Shown here: in pieces, positions 18,263 through 26,609 of the stretch
Layout of the letters: each line of letters starts with the position of its first letter
Numbering within the stretch: the stretch's first letter is position 1
DNA from: Rhodobacteraceae bacterium LMO-JJ12
GTDB taxonomy: Bacteria; Pseudomonadota; Alphaproteobacteria; Rhodobacterales; Rhodobacteraceae
NCBI GenBank assembly: GCA_021555075.1
Contig: JAKGBX010000001.1
Coordinates: 992,001 to 1,056,000 of the forward strand
Length of the DNA: 64,000 bases
Direction: 5' to 3'
Notes under the pieces: generated by a model
Seen by the model: the letters and a program-made list of their open reading frames with translations, nothing else
Databases searched by the model: none
What the model was told of the DNA's origin: nothing
Program-made: the position numbers and the translations under genes

Positions 18263-18370
18263 AGCGTTTCGCGATAAGCCCCGCTCACGCACTGGCCTCA
18301 AAACGCAATGGTCGCCACATTCTGGCAGCGCCCTTTTTCCGCGCGTGCACGCCCGACGGCCACCATGACA

Positions 18371-18405
18371 AAAAGCCCGCCTGCATATCTGCGACCGGAC
18401 TTCTT
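18371..18405 (-). terminator. Rho-independent terminator after the first tad module
   Basis: On the minus strand AAGTCCG pairs with CGGGCTT (one G-U), closing a loop with an internal GCA/TGC pair, and is followed by TTTTT. It lies about 50 bp past the stop of the last tad gene. A second small hairpin (CCTGAA/TTCAGG) lies between at 18414-18428. Confidence 0.6.
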
Positions 18406-18451
18406 GATTAAACCTGAACGCTTCAGGCTTGCGTCGCTACCTCAGCTTTGA

Positions 18452-19000
18452 TCAGGGGAATTTCAGCTGTGGGGCAAAGCGCAGGCGGGTAAAGACGAAT
18501 GTCTTGATCTCTTGATCGTCCAGCCCAACCTTCAAGGACGGTTCAAAGGTACTCCAGGTTTCGACCAGCACCATGCGCTCCTGATTTGGCACCGTGGGCA
18601 GCTTGGATTCCATTTCGACCATGTCGTCATTTGAAAGATTGGTAATCCCCGAGCCTCTCGTCTTGGACCATTCCACCCGGAAGGAATCATGCCGATCGGC
18701 CCATTTCACCACCGACACCCGGATCTTTGTATCGTTGGTGGCCTGTGCCAGCAGATCGAACAGATCCTTGGTGTTGTCGATGTAGGTTTCCGTGATGTCC
18801 GCCGTCTCGCGTGACAGCATGTCGGCGATGGTATTGGCCGCCTTGTGGCTGATCGAGGTCTGCCGATAGCCCTCAAAGAAGACGAACATCGCCATGAAAG
18901 CCCACATGACCATGGGAAAGATCATGACCGCCTCGACCGCCACGACCCCTTCACAATCGTCGCGAAACGCCGCCAGCCGCATTTTGAATGTCTTCAACAT
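18452..19000 (-). CDS. TadE/TadG-like pilus assembly protein (module A, third gene)
   Basis: A 182-aa single-pass protein. The N-terminal pseudopilin-like segment is GVVAVEAVMIFPMVMWAFMA, with the conserved Glu, followed by a GYRQTS...DMLSRET region. It then has a soluble periplasmic domain. TadE-type minor pseudopilins support Flp/Tad pilus assembly and surface adhesion. It is closely similar in layout to the product at 21570-22163. The ATG at 19000 directly follows the stop of the upstream gene, so the three genes of the module are one operon. Confidence 0.8.
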   Translation of the reverse strand: MLKTFKMRLAAFRDDCEGVVAVEAVMIFPMVMWAFMAMFVFFEGYRQTSISHKAANTIADMLSRETADITETYIDNTKDLFDLLAQATNDTKIRVSVVKWADRHDSFRVEWSKTRGSGITNLSNDDMVEMESKLPTVPNQERMVLVETWSTFEPSLKVGLDDQEIKTFVFTRLRFAPQLKFP

Positions 19001-19001
19001 C

Positions 19002-19568
19002 TTATTCGGGCTCCTGAACAAAGGCCGCCATTGCAACAAGCGCGCTTTGGCCGGCGCCATCGGTGGTGAGCTTTTTGCCCAAGCCGGTGGTCGGGAAGAA
19101 CGGGTCGAATTTCACACAGGCACGCAGGATCATCATTTCGTTCTCACGCCCGTTGACGAAGGAACGCACAGGTTCCACCGGTTTTGAGTTGTCGACACAG
19201 TCCACGTCCTCGTCCAATGACACTGCGTTGCGCAGATCGACCTGAACCATCTCCAGGCGCAGGCTTGAGGAACAGTTGGGAATCAACCCGGCAGTTTCAC
19301 AGATGGCATCCTTGATGGCGTCATGCTGCGGCGCTGCACCGGTGGTCAGACGAATATCGCGCACTGCCAGATCCAAACCGCGTTCCAGCATGGTGTGGCG
19401 CAGGGTGATCATGCCCAACTCGACCGAGCTGAGGAAAAGCCCGATGAAGAACGGGAAGACAATCACGAACTCTACCGTCACCGAGCCTTCCTCTTTGCGC
19501 CACAGCCGTGTCAGATTGCCGGGCCACAGACGCTTGATGCGCGCGCCCAATCCATCATGCGGTCTCAT
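19002..19568 (-). CDS. TadE-like pilus assembly protein (module A, second gene)
   Basis: A 188-aa protein with a basic N-terminus and the TadE-type segment EGSVTVEFVIVFPFFIGLFL (about residues 27-46). SSVELGMITLRHTMLERGLD follows. Five or six Cys in the soluble part (ICETAGLIPNCSSS, DVDCVDN, LRACVKF) suggest disulfides. It overlaps the upstream VWA gene by 4 bp and ends 1 bp before the next gene. Its paralogue is 22160-22714. Confidence 0.82.
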   Translation of the reverse strand: MRPHDGLGARIKRLWPGNLTRLWRKEEGSVTVEFVIVFPFFIGLFLSSVELGMITLRHTMLERGLDLAVRDIRLTTGAAPQHDAIKDAICETAGLIPNCSSSLRLEMVQVDLRNAVSLDEDVDCVDNSKPVEPVRSFVNGRENEMMILRACVKFDPFFPTTGLGKKLTTDGAGQSALVAMAAFVQEPE

Positions 19569-21265
19569 TGTACCAACCTCAGTTTCGAGATCGACGCGGC
19601 GATCGAGATAAAGGCATCCTCAATTTCGATCCCGTCCACATCAAAGAAGTGAGCTTGCGAGCTTGCACAGTTTTCCAGAACCGCCTCACCATGGTACGGT
19701 GCCTCCAGCCCGATCGAGAAGATAATGATCCCGGCGTCCTTGGCGGCGTCGCAGATGTCGTCCATCCGGTTGTCCTTGGTGCTGCCGCTGACATAATTGT
19801 AGGCGTAGCTGCGCCAATAGCTGTTAGCGTAATTGCTGCTCCAGATGCCTGAATACAGCTCGTAGGCGATCCATTCATTCGAGGCCTGATGGAACAGCTC
19901 GGGGAAGGTCAGCCGGTTCGAGTCGTTGCCCATGAAAGGTTGCGAGCCGTAATAGACCTGCCCGCCCCAGTAGTTTCCTGATGACACATAGAACCAGGCT
20001 GAATTGGTATAGGCTTGGCTGCTGTAACTCCAGTCGGTCGGGCGCTTGTAGTAATAGGTCGAGCCCGACTTGACCGAATAGACGCGTTCAATATCGCCAT
20101 CGCCGTCATGATCGCCCTCATAGTACCACACATCGGTGTTGCCATCGCGATAGTCGTCGTCGAGATAGTATTGCGCGGTGTTCTCACCGTCCGACATCAC
20201 CACCAGCACCTTCAGCGCGCCTTCGTCATAAGCCACGGGGCGTTCGGAGAAGAGGTTGTCCACATCACCATCGGCAATCATCTCGGTGACAACGGCATTC
20301 ATGCTCGGATCGAGCAGCGCCGCACCCCATTTGACGCCGATATCGGTCGAGGTGTTACCGGCGGGCTCAAAGCCTTCGATATAGGTGTGCAGGTCACTTT
20401 CACTCAGCGAATAAGCCATGATCTTCGAGCTGGAACGCTCAGGACAGATCGGCAGTCGCAGGTTGCTTTCCACCCGATACCAGGGGTCGAACGGGCCGGT
20501 GCGCTCGAGTTCATCCTCCGTGGAAATCGGGATGCTGTCGAAATCATTCGAGTAGAAGTTCACGCAATCAGAATAGGAGTGTTCGCTGGTCAGGTTGAAA
20601 TGCTGGGACAGTTTTTCGCCTGCGTTCACCTGGGTGGCGTAGGGCACGATTGAAACCGAGACATCGCCCACCGGGCCGGAATTCAGCATGGTTGTGACAA
20701 ATTCCTTGGCCGCAGACTTGAGGTGGGACATCCGGTTGTTTGACCCCATCGAGCCGGACATATCGAGCACCAGCGAGATTTCCACACCGTCGACGCTTTC
20801 GGCTGCGGTGCCGGCTGCCGGGGCTGCCAGCGAGTCGATGCCCATCATGTGAATGAACTGCGTCGTCATATCGATCTCTGCAGTGGCAGACACTTCCTTA
20901 TAGTTCAGCCCCTGATCGACCGTCACCGACGACAGGTATTGCGACATTTCGGATTTGGCGAAATAGTCTTCCACCACCCCCTGCGCATCGAGCGTCTGGT
21001 CAAGGTCAGCCGCTGCCAGAACGGCGCGGTCAAGTGTGTTTTGAAGCGATGTCCGGGTGTATTCGAACCGCATCAAATCGACGCCGATACCGCCGATCAA
21101 CAGGATCATAAGCATAAGGCCGACACCGAAGAAAACCAGAACTCCGCTCTCTTCATCGCGAAACGCACGAACGCGATCTTCCATCTGGCGCAAGCGTGCG
21201 CCGCGGGCCTGAACGGGCTTGTTTTTGATCTTCTCGTCGGTTTTTGTCTGAACGTGTTTCAACAT
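19565..21265 (-). CDS. TadG-like VWA-domain pilus assembly protein (module A, first gene)
   Basis: A 566-aa protein with a cytoplasmic basic start and a membrane segment at about 43-63 (VLVFFGVGLMLMILLIGGIG). A TadG-type GVDLMRFEYTRTSLQNTLDR follows. A von Willebrand A domain carries the MIDAS motif Asp168-Met-Ser-Gly-Ser and a second metal-loop DGEN. The middle of the domain is rich in Tyr, Ser and Asp. TadG anchors the Tad pilus machinery to the envelope or mediates adhesion. It leads an operon and overlaps the next gene by 4 bp. The paralogue is 22711-24429. Confidence 0.85.
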   Translation of the reverse strand: MLKHVQTKTDEKIKNKPVQARGARLRQMEDRVRAFRDEESGVLVFFGVGLMLMILLIGGIGVDLMRFEYTRTSLQNTLDRAVLAAADLDQTLDAQGVVEDYFAKSEMSQYLSSVTVDQGLNYKEVSATAEIDMTTQFIHMMGIDSLAAPAAGTAAESVDGVEISLVLDMSGSMGSNNRMSHLKSAAKEFVTTMLNSGPVGDVSVSIVPYATQVNAGEKLSQHFNLTSEHSYSDCVNFYSNDFDSIPISTEDELERTGPFDPWYRVESNLRLPICPERSSSKIMAYSLSESDLHTYIEGFEPAGNTSTDIGVKWGAALLDPSMNAVVTEMIADGDVDNLFSERPVAYDEGALKVLVVMSDGENTAQYYLDDDYRDGNTDVWYYEGDHDGDGDIERVYSVKSGSTYYYKRPTDWSYSSQAYTNSAWFYVSSGNYWGGQVYYGSQPFMGNDSNRLTFPELFHQASNEWIAYELYSGIWSSNYANSYWRSYAYNYVSGSTKDNRMDDICDAAKDAGIIIFSIGLEAPYHGEAVLENCASSQAHFFDVDGIEIEDAFISIAASISKLRLVQ

Positions 21266-21569
21266 CGTCCCACTCTCTTGCTATCTCGCGTAAGAATTCA
21301 GTGCGAGGTGTCCCCAATGGTGTTTATGCGGGGCGGGCGTGTCGATATTTGGGCGAAACAGTGATGTTTGCGGTCAATTTGTGGTGCATTTGTTGGATGC
21401 TCGGGGCCGCTTTAAGACGCGGGCGTGGCGCAATTGCGGCGGCTTCCTCTGCGGCAATCGCAAAAACCCGGCCTTGGCGGCCGGGTTCTTCATGTGTTTG
21501 CCGTGGGTTGTCGACGTTCTTCGCCTTTGCGACCGGCCTTGTTTCGTTCGCGGGGCCTGGCGCGACGGG
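21266..21569. other. Spacer between the two tad modules
   Basis: A 304-bp non-coding gap holding the terminator of module B (21461-21487). The remaining 200 bp must contain the promoter of module A. The sequence near 21300-21400 is AT-richer than the flanks. No gene was found. Confidence 0.6.
21461..21487 (-). terminator. Rho-independent terminator after the second tad module
   Basis: AACCCGGCC (21465-21473) and GGCCGGGTT (21479-21487) form a perfect 9-bp stem with a 5-base loop. On the minus strand the stem is followed by a T run (TTTTTG counting the last stem bases). It lies 80 bp past the stop codon at 21570. Confidence 0.85.
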
Positions 21570-22163
21570 TCAGGCCGCAGGATCAAACAGCAGTTGCGGT
21601 GCAAATCGCGGGCGCGTGAACACGAACGTGCTGATCGTCTTGTTGTTCAGCCCGATATTGAACGGCGCGTCATAGTCGGTCCAGGTTTCCACCAGCACCA
21701 GTTGCTCTTCATCCACCATCGTCGGCAGACGGCTCGCCAGGGTGCTGACATCCCCATCGCTCAGCGCGCCGATGGTGCCACGCACTTGCGACCATTCGAT
21801 ATAATGCTGGTTGTTGTCCTGATCATAGCGCACCACCGTGACCCGCAGGCGGCGTTCGTTGCTTGAGCGGGTCAGAAAGTCCAGCATCGAGTAGACGTTG
21901 TCGAGATACTCAGCGTTAATCGGCGGGTCCGTTTCGCGCGACAGCATGTCCGAGATCGTATAGGCTGCCTTGTGGTTGATCGAAGTCTGCCGGTAGGCAT
22001 CAAAAAAGGTGTAAAGCCCGCAATAGGCCCACAGCAGTATCGGCAGCATGATCACGGCCTCAACCGTGATGCTGCCGCGCGAGTCGTGTGAAAATCCGGC
22101 GATCCGCGCCCGCGAACGGGCTGCAAACGCCCGCAATCCGTTGAGGGTTTTGTGCAAGGTCAT
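21570..22163 (-). CDS. TadE/TadG-like pilus assembly protein (module B, third gene)
   Basis: A 197-aa protein with the pseudopilin-like segment RGSITVEAVIMLPILLWAYC near residue 30. DAYRQTSINHKAAYTISDML and SRET follow, then a soluble domain. It matches the module A protein at 18452-19000 throughout, including RQTS.HKAA.TI.DMLSRET and a C-terminal FVFTR.RFAPQL. The start overlaps the upstream gene by 4 bp. It is the last gene before the terminator. Confidence 0.8.
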   Translation of the reverse strand: MTLHKTLNGLRAFAARSRARIAGFSHDSRGSITVEAVIMLPILLWAYCGLYTFFDAYRQTSINHKAAYTISDMLSRETDPPINAEYLDNVYSMLDFLTRSSNERRLRVTVVRYDQDNNQHYIEWSQVRGTIGALSDGDVSTLASRLPTMVDEEQLVLVETWTDYDAPFNIGLNNKTISTFVFTRPRFAPQLLFDPAA

Positions 22164-22714
22164 CCGCGCGGCTCCTGAACAAAGGCCGAAGCGGCCGTCA
22201 TGGCAACATTGCCGGCACCGTCACTGTTCTCTGCCATCTGATAGCCCAGCCCGGCGGTTGGAAAGATCGGCGAGAACACATAGCAGGCCCTCAGCATCAT
22301 CAACTCGTTTGAGCCGCCATGCTCAAAGCTGCGCATCGGGTTGGACTCTTCGGAATGGTCGATGCAATCGGCGGATGCGGGGGGCGCAACATAGTCACGC
22401 GGATCCACCAGGATCATTTCAAGCCGCAGGTTAGCATCGCATTGCGGCAACACGCCGGCATACTCACAGATTGCGTCCTTGATGTCGTCATGGCTGGGGT
22501 TCGTGCCGGTGCCGAGACGAATGTCGCGCACCGCCATATCCAGCCCGCGTTCCAGCATCGAGTGGCGGAAATGGACCATGCCCAACTCGACCGACGACAG
22601 GAGCAGCGTAATATAGAAGGGGAACATGATGGCGAATTCCACCGTGGCAGAGCCGCTCTCACCCTTCCACCATTGGCGCAGCGCGGCGCCGCTTCTTGCA
22701 AATAGAGTGCTCAT
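22160..22714 (-). CDS. TadE-like pilus assembly protein (module B, second gene)
   Basis: A 184-aa protein with ESGSATVEFAIMFPFYITLL as its TadE membrane segment, then SSVELGMVHFRHSMLERGLD. Cys residues are placed as in the module A paralogue (ICEYAGVLPQCD, ADCIDH, LRACYVF). The C-terminal FPTAGLGYQMAENSDGAGNV parallels FPTTGLGKKLTTDGAGQS of the paralogue. It overlaps both neighbours by 4 bp, so the module is translationally coupled. Confidence 0.82.
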   Translation of the reverse strand: MSTLFARSGAALRQWWKGESGSATVEFAIMFPFYITLLLSSVELGMVHFRHSMLERGLDMAVRDIRLGTGTNPSHDDIKDAICEYAGVLPQCDANLRLEMILVDPRDYVAPPASADCIDHSEESNPMRSFEHGGSNELMMLRACYVFSPIFPTAGLGYQMAENSDGAGNVAMTAASAFVQEPRG

Positions 22715-24429
22715 TGGGTCAACCTCAGTTGGGCGATCGACGCTGCGATGGCCTGGAACGCGCTCGAGATTTCCACACCGTTCACGTCAAAGAAGTGGCT
22801 CGGGGTGCTGGCGCAGGCGCGCATCTGGTTCTCGCCGTTCGTCGTGGCCTCAAAGCCGATCGAATAGATCATCACTTCGTTGTCCTTGGCCTGCGAGCAA
22901 ATCGCCTGAAGGCGGTTATCCTTGGCCCCTGCCGGAACGTATTGGCGCAGATTGTTATACCAGTCATTCGCCGCCATGCCCGCTCCGGCACCGCCATAAA
23001 GACTGACATAGGCCGGTTGAAAGTTGTGGCTGCGGTTGTATTTCAACGTGTTGAAGGCGAAAAGCTCAGGGTAAGTCAGACGCTGCGCGCTGCCGTTTTC
23101 ATTCGTGCCCTCACCATAGGCATGATCGCGCCATGTGCTGTTGTGCACCCAGAAATATTCGTTGGGCGTGCTCCCGATGCGGATCGAATAGCGGTCGGCA
23201 TCGGCGTTGTAATAGACATCCGAAAAGCCGCTGCGGCGATCTTCGCGCAATTGGTATTGCGACGTGTTCTCGCCATCGGTCATCACCACGATCACCTTCA
23301 GCACCTGAGGTTCGTCAAACGACACCGGACGCCCGGCGTTGAAATTCGACACATCGCCATCTTCGATCATTGCGCTGATCACGGGCTGGGTGCCGGGATC
23401 TACCAGGGCCGTGGCCCACTTCATTGCCACATCAATCGAGGTATTGCCGCCGGCCTGAAACGAATTGATCTTGTTGTGCAACTGCGTCGCGTTGTTGCTC
23501 ATCACCATGATTTCCGAAAACCCGGTGGTCGGACAGACGGGTTGCTGCAACCCGCCCTGCGCCGCTGTCGCCACCGGCGGGAAGGCGCGCTCGGAACTGC
23601 CCCACGGATCGAAATGCGCGGTCCGGTTCAGCGCCTGCTCTGGGCTCAGCGCGGTGGTGTCGAAATCGGCAGCGTCGAAATCCACGCAATGCGAATAGCT
23701 GTGCTCGGTCGAGGCGTTGTAATGCGACAAAAGCGCCTCACCGGCATTCACCTGGGTGTTGTATGGCACGATTGAAATCGTCACATCGCCGACCTGGGCC
23801 AGGCCCAGAATGGTATCGACAAACTCGCGCGCCGCCGGCTTGAGGTTCACCAGTTTGTTGTTCCATCCCATCGAGCCGGACACGTCCAGAACCATCACCA
23901 CTTCGATGCCGTCGATAGCTTCTTCCGCGGCGGCGGCGGCAGGGGCAACCAGATTGTCGACTCCCACCATATGAATGAATTGCGTCGGCACGGTCAGCGA
24001 CGCATTCGCCTGAACGCTCTTGAAATTGATTTCCGACGTGACCTGCGGCGCGCCAGTCAGCGTCGCGTCGATCCCGGCCTTGTCGATATAATCCTGCACC
24101 ACGGCGGCCGCGTCGAGCGGCTGTTGCAGGTCGGCGGCGGCCAGAACGGCGCGGTCAAGCGTGTTTTGCAACTGGGTGCGTTTCATCTCGAAATGCATCA
24201 GATCGACACCGATCCCGGCCACCAACAGGATGATCACGAAAAGGAAGATCGAAAAGAACACCATCACGCCGCTCTCGTCGCGGATGAATCCAAAGGTATA
24301 CCGGCGGGCAAGCTGTTGGGCATATTCAAACGAAGACCCAGACAACAACCCATGCGCGGGGCGCATTTCACGGCTCTCGCCCACGGGTAATTCTTCGCGG
24401 AAAAGCTCCGACGATGCGTGGCTTGTCAT
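22711..24429 (-). CDS. TadG-like VWA-domain pilus assembly protein (module B, first gene)
   Basis: A 572-aa protein from the ATG at 24429; an upstream frame extension lacks a ribosome site. It has a membrane segment at about 55-76 (VMVFFSIFLFVIILLVAGIG). The GVDLMHFEMKRTQLQNTLDR stretch follows, then a VWA domain with MIDAS motif Asp182-Val-Ser-Gly-Ser and DGEN. The C-terminal CSQAKDNEVMIYSIGFEA matches the module A paralogue. It is the first gene of its operon and is divergent from gdhA. Confidence 0.85.
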   Translation of the reverse strand: MTSHASSELFREELPVGESREMRPAHGLLSGSSFEYAQQLARRYTFGFIRDESGVMVFFSIFLFVIILLVAGIGVDLMHFEMKRTQLQNTLDRAVLAAADLQQPLDAAAVVQDYIDKAGIDATLTGAPQVTSEINFKSVQANASLTVPTQFIHMVGVDNLVAPAAAAAEEAIDGIEVVMVLDVSGSMGWNNKLVNLKPAAREFVDTILGLAQVGDVTISIVPYNTQVNAGEALLSHYNASTEHSYSHCVDFDAADFDTTALSPEQALNRTAHFDPWGSSERAFPPVATAAQGGLQQPVCPTTGFSEIMVMSNNATQLHNKINSFQAGGNTSIDVAMKWATALVDPGTQPVISAMIEDGDVSNFNAGRPVSFDEPQVLKVIVVMTDGENTSQYQLREDRRSGFSDVYYNADADRYSIRIGSTPNEYFWVHNSTWRDHAYGEGTNENGSAQRLTYPELFAFNTLKYNRSHNFQPAYVSLYGGAGAGMAANDWYNNLRQYVPAGAKDNRLQAICSQAKDNEVMIYSIGFEATTNGENQMRACASTPSHFFDVNGVEISSAFQAIAASIAQLRLTQ

Positions 24430-24817
24430 TGGTTTCACCTTCCCACTTGGTCGCTTTGACCGGGCCCCACACCCACACATTCCACCGACTCTCTTCTCCC
24501 TCTCAAAAATGGCTAAAATTGGGCGAAAATTTGGGAAAAACCGTGCCTTTGTTGCTGATTTTCCAGTAATAAGTCGGTCCCGGCCTGGATGTTTCCAATT
24601 CGGCTACAATTTGAAACGAATCCGCTCCAAGCAAAAGAGGCTCCGGCCCCTGACGCGCCCCGATTCTGCCTCAAAGCGACTCTTGTGAATGCAATGTTGT
24701 GTGAACCCAATCGAAAGGGTTGTTTGCCATTTTCTGCGAACCTGCGAGACTTTGCCCGGAGGACGCGAGCGAGTCGACGCTCGCAAGGTTACACGCGCGA
24801 GGAGGCGCACCGCATCA
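24430..24817. other. Divergent promoter region between tad module B and glutamate dehydrogenase
   Basis: A 388-bp non-coding stretch with an AT-rich part at about 24500-24640. It should hold both promoters. An open frame continues upstream from gdhA but its residues do not look like the family. I found no clear operator or RNA structure. Confidence 0.5.
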
Positions 24818-26248
24818 ATGAGCACCAACAAAGAACCGAGTTTCCGCGAAAGCGTCGATCTGATGTTCAACCGAGCCGTGGCGATCATGGACCTGCCGCC
24901 GGGACTTGAGGAGAAGATCCGCGTCTGCAACGCCACCTATACGGTGCGCTTCGGGGTGCGCCTTCGCGGCCAGATTCAGACCTTTGTCGGCTATCGCTCG
25001 GTGCATTCCGAACATATGGAACCGGTCAAGGGCGGCATCCGCTATGCCCTGTCGGTCAATCAGGACGAGGTCGAGGCGCTGGCGGCGCTGATGACCTACA
25101 AATGCGCTCTGGTGGAAACCCCGTTTGGCGGCTCCAAGGGTGGTCTGTGCATCGACCCGCGCGAATATGACGAATACGAGCTTGAGCTCATCACCCGCCG
25201 CTTCGCCTATGAGTTGGCCAAGCGCGATCTGATCCACCCGTCGCAGAACGTGCCCGCCCCCGACATGGGCACGGGCGAGCGTGAGATGGCCTGGATCGCC
25301 GATCAATACGCCCGCATGAACACCACCGACATCAACGCCCGCGCCTGTGTCACCGGCAAGCCGCTGAACGCCGGCGGCATTGCCGGGCGGGTCGAAGCAA
25401 CCGGGCGCGGCGTGCAATACGCCCTGCGCGAATTCTTCCGCCACCCCGAGGATGTCAAGATCGCCAACCTCGACGGCAAGCTTGAGGGCAAGCGGGTAAT
25501 CGTGCAGGGTCTCGGCAATGTCGGCTATCACGCTTCCAAGTTCCTTCAGGAGGAAGATGGCTGTCACATCACCGGCATAATTGAGCGTGATGGCGCATTG
25601 TTCAGACCCGAAGGGCTTGATGTCGGTGCTGTGCATGCCTGGCTGGTCAAACATGGCGGCATTTCGGGCTTCCCCGATGCGAAATACGTCACCGATGGCG
25701 CGACCATTCTGGAAGAAGACTGCGACATCCTGATCCCCGCCGCGCTGGAAGGGGTCATCACGATGCAAAACGCCGCGCGGATCAAGGCCCCGCTGATCAT
25801 CGAGGCCGCCAATGGCCCGATCACCGCGGGCGGCGACGAGATCTTGCGCAAGAAGGGCACTGTCATCATCCCCGACATGTATGCCAACGCCGGCGGCGTG
25901 ACCGTTTCCTACTTTGAGTGGGTCAAGAACCTCTCCCATATTCGCTTTGGCCGGATGCAGCGCCGCCAGGAGGAGGCCCGTCACCAGTTGGTGGTCGACG
26001 AGTTGGAGCGGCTCGATCGTTATCTGGGCGGTGCCTGGAGCATGACGCCGGACTTCAAGTCCAAGTATCTGCGCGGCGCAGACGAGCTTGAACTGGTGCG
26101 CTCGGGCCTCGATGACACGATGCGCACCGCCTATCAGTCAATGCGCGAGGTCTGGCACACCCGCGACGATGTCGAGGACCTGCGCATGGCGGCCTATCTC
26201 GTCTCGATTGATCGCGTCGCCGCCAGCTATCGTGCCAAGGGGCTCTGA
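24818..26248 (+). CDS. gdhA: Glu/Leu/Phe/Val dehydrogenase family protein (glutamate dehydrogenase)
   Basis: A 476-aa amino-acid dehydrogenase, typically reversible oxidation of glutamate to 2-oxoglutarate and ammonia. Substrate-side lysines are in VKGGIRYA (Lys71), MTYKCALV (Lys95) and PFGGSKGGL (Lys107). The nucleotide site is VQGLGNVGYHASKF (231-236 for GLGNVG). The extra C-terminal arm around 410-440 fits the alphaproteobacterial/animal-type GDH subgroup. The ATG at 24818 is preceded by GGAGG. Coenzyme preference is not clear from sequence. Confidence 0.88.
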   Translation: MSTNKEPSFRESVDLMFNRAVAIMDLPPGLEEKIRVCNATYTVRFGVRLRGQIQTFVGYRSVHSEHMEPVKGGIRYALSVNQDEVEALAALMTYKCALVETPFGGSKGGLCIDPREYDEYELELITRRFAYELAKRDLIHPSQNVPAPDMGTGEREMAWIADQYARMNTTDINARACVTGKPLNAGGIAGRVEATGRGVQYALREFFRHPEDVKIANLDGKLEGKRVIVQGLGNVGYHASKFLQEEDGCHITGIIERDGALFRPEGLDVGAVHAWLVKHGGISGFPDAKYVTDGATILEEDCDILIPAALEGVITMQNAARIKAPLIIEAANGPITAGGDEILRKKGTVIIPDMYANAGGVTVSYFEWVKNLSHIRFGRMQRRQEEARHQLVVDELERLDRYLGGAWSMTPDFKSKYLRGADELELVRSGLDDTMRTAYQSMREVWHTRDDVEDLRMAAYLVSIDRVAASYRAKGL

Positions 26249-26609
26249 GGGCGCTGCTATACTGGAAGTCACCAAGAGCCACGACGCCCCCGGATGCAGC
26301 TTGTTTGTTTCCCGGGGGGCCATCATGGTGAAAGTCGGCTTCGAGGCCAATGTAACCGATGCTTCGTATCGCATGAATGGCTGCAGTGCGCAGATAGCTA
26401 CTTTGCAAAGTTCGGGAGAACGGCCCTGAGATTACGTTCCTGTCAGGCACAGCAGATGACCACTCTTAAAACCAAAGTCGACCTCCAAAAACGGTGCTAG
26501 ATTCAGAAAAGCAAAACAAATGATTGGATTTTACCCGCTTGGATTGCAAGATTAGATCGCACTGGGGATTCGGATTTAGAGCCTTAAGTTAAGAAGGCAG
26601 AAAAAATTT
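26249..26609. other. Upstream flank of the reverse transcriptase gene
   Basis: This 361-bp region shifts from GC-rich next to gdhA to clearly AT-rich after about 26450. A GCCCCCGG/CCGGGGGGC hairpin (26286-26293 with 26312-26320) follows gdhA and could end its transcript, although no T run is present. Near the RT gene, GGATT occurs four times (26526, 26541, 26566, 26572). GCCTT (26581-26585) and AAGGC (26594-26598) can pair over the likely ribosome site AGAAGG. No gene was seen. It is the natural place for a co-functioning non-coding RNA or a regulated leader. Confidence 0.45.

Noticed and set aside
16925-18301. 458-codon open frame antisense to the SulP gene
   Set aside because: Composition is the Arg/Asp/Gly/His-rich pattern of a GC-rich antisense shadow; the sense frame is a clear SulP membrane protein.
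26327-26429. Short frame starting MVKVGFEANVTDASYRMNG between gdhA and the RT
   Set aside because: Only 34 codons, no ribosome site and no known family; probably chance.
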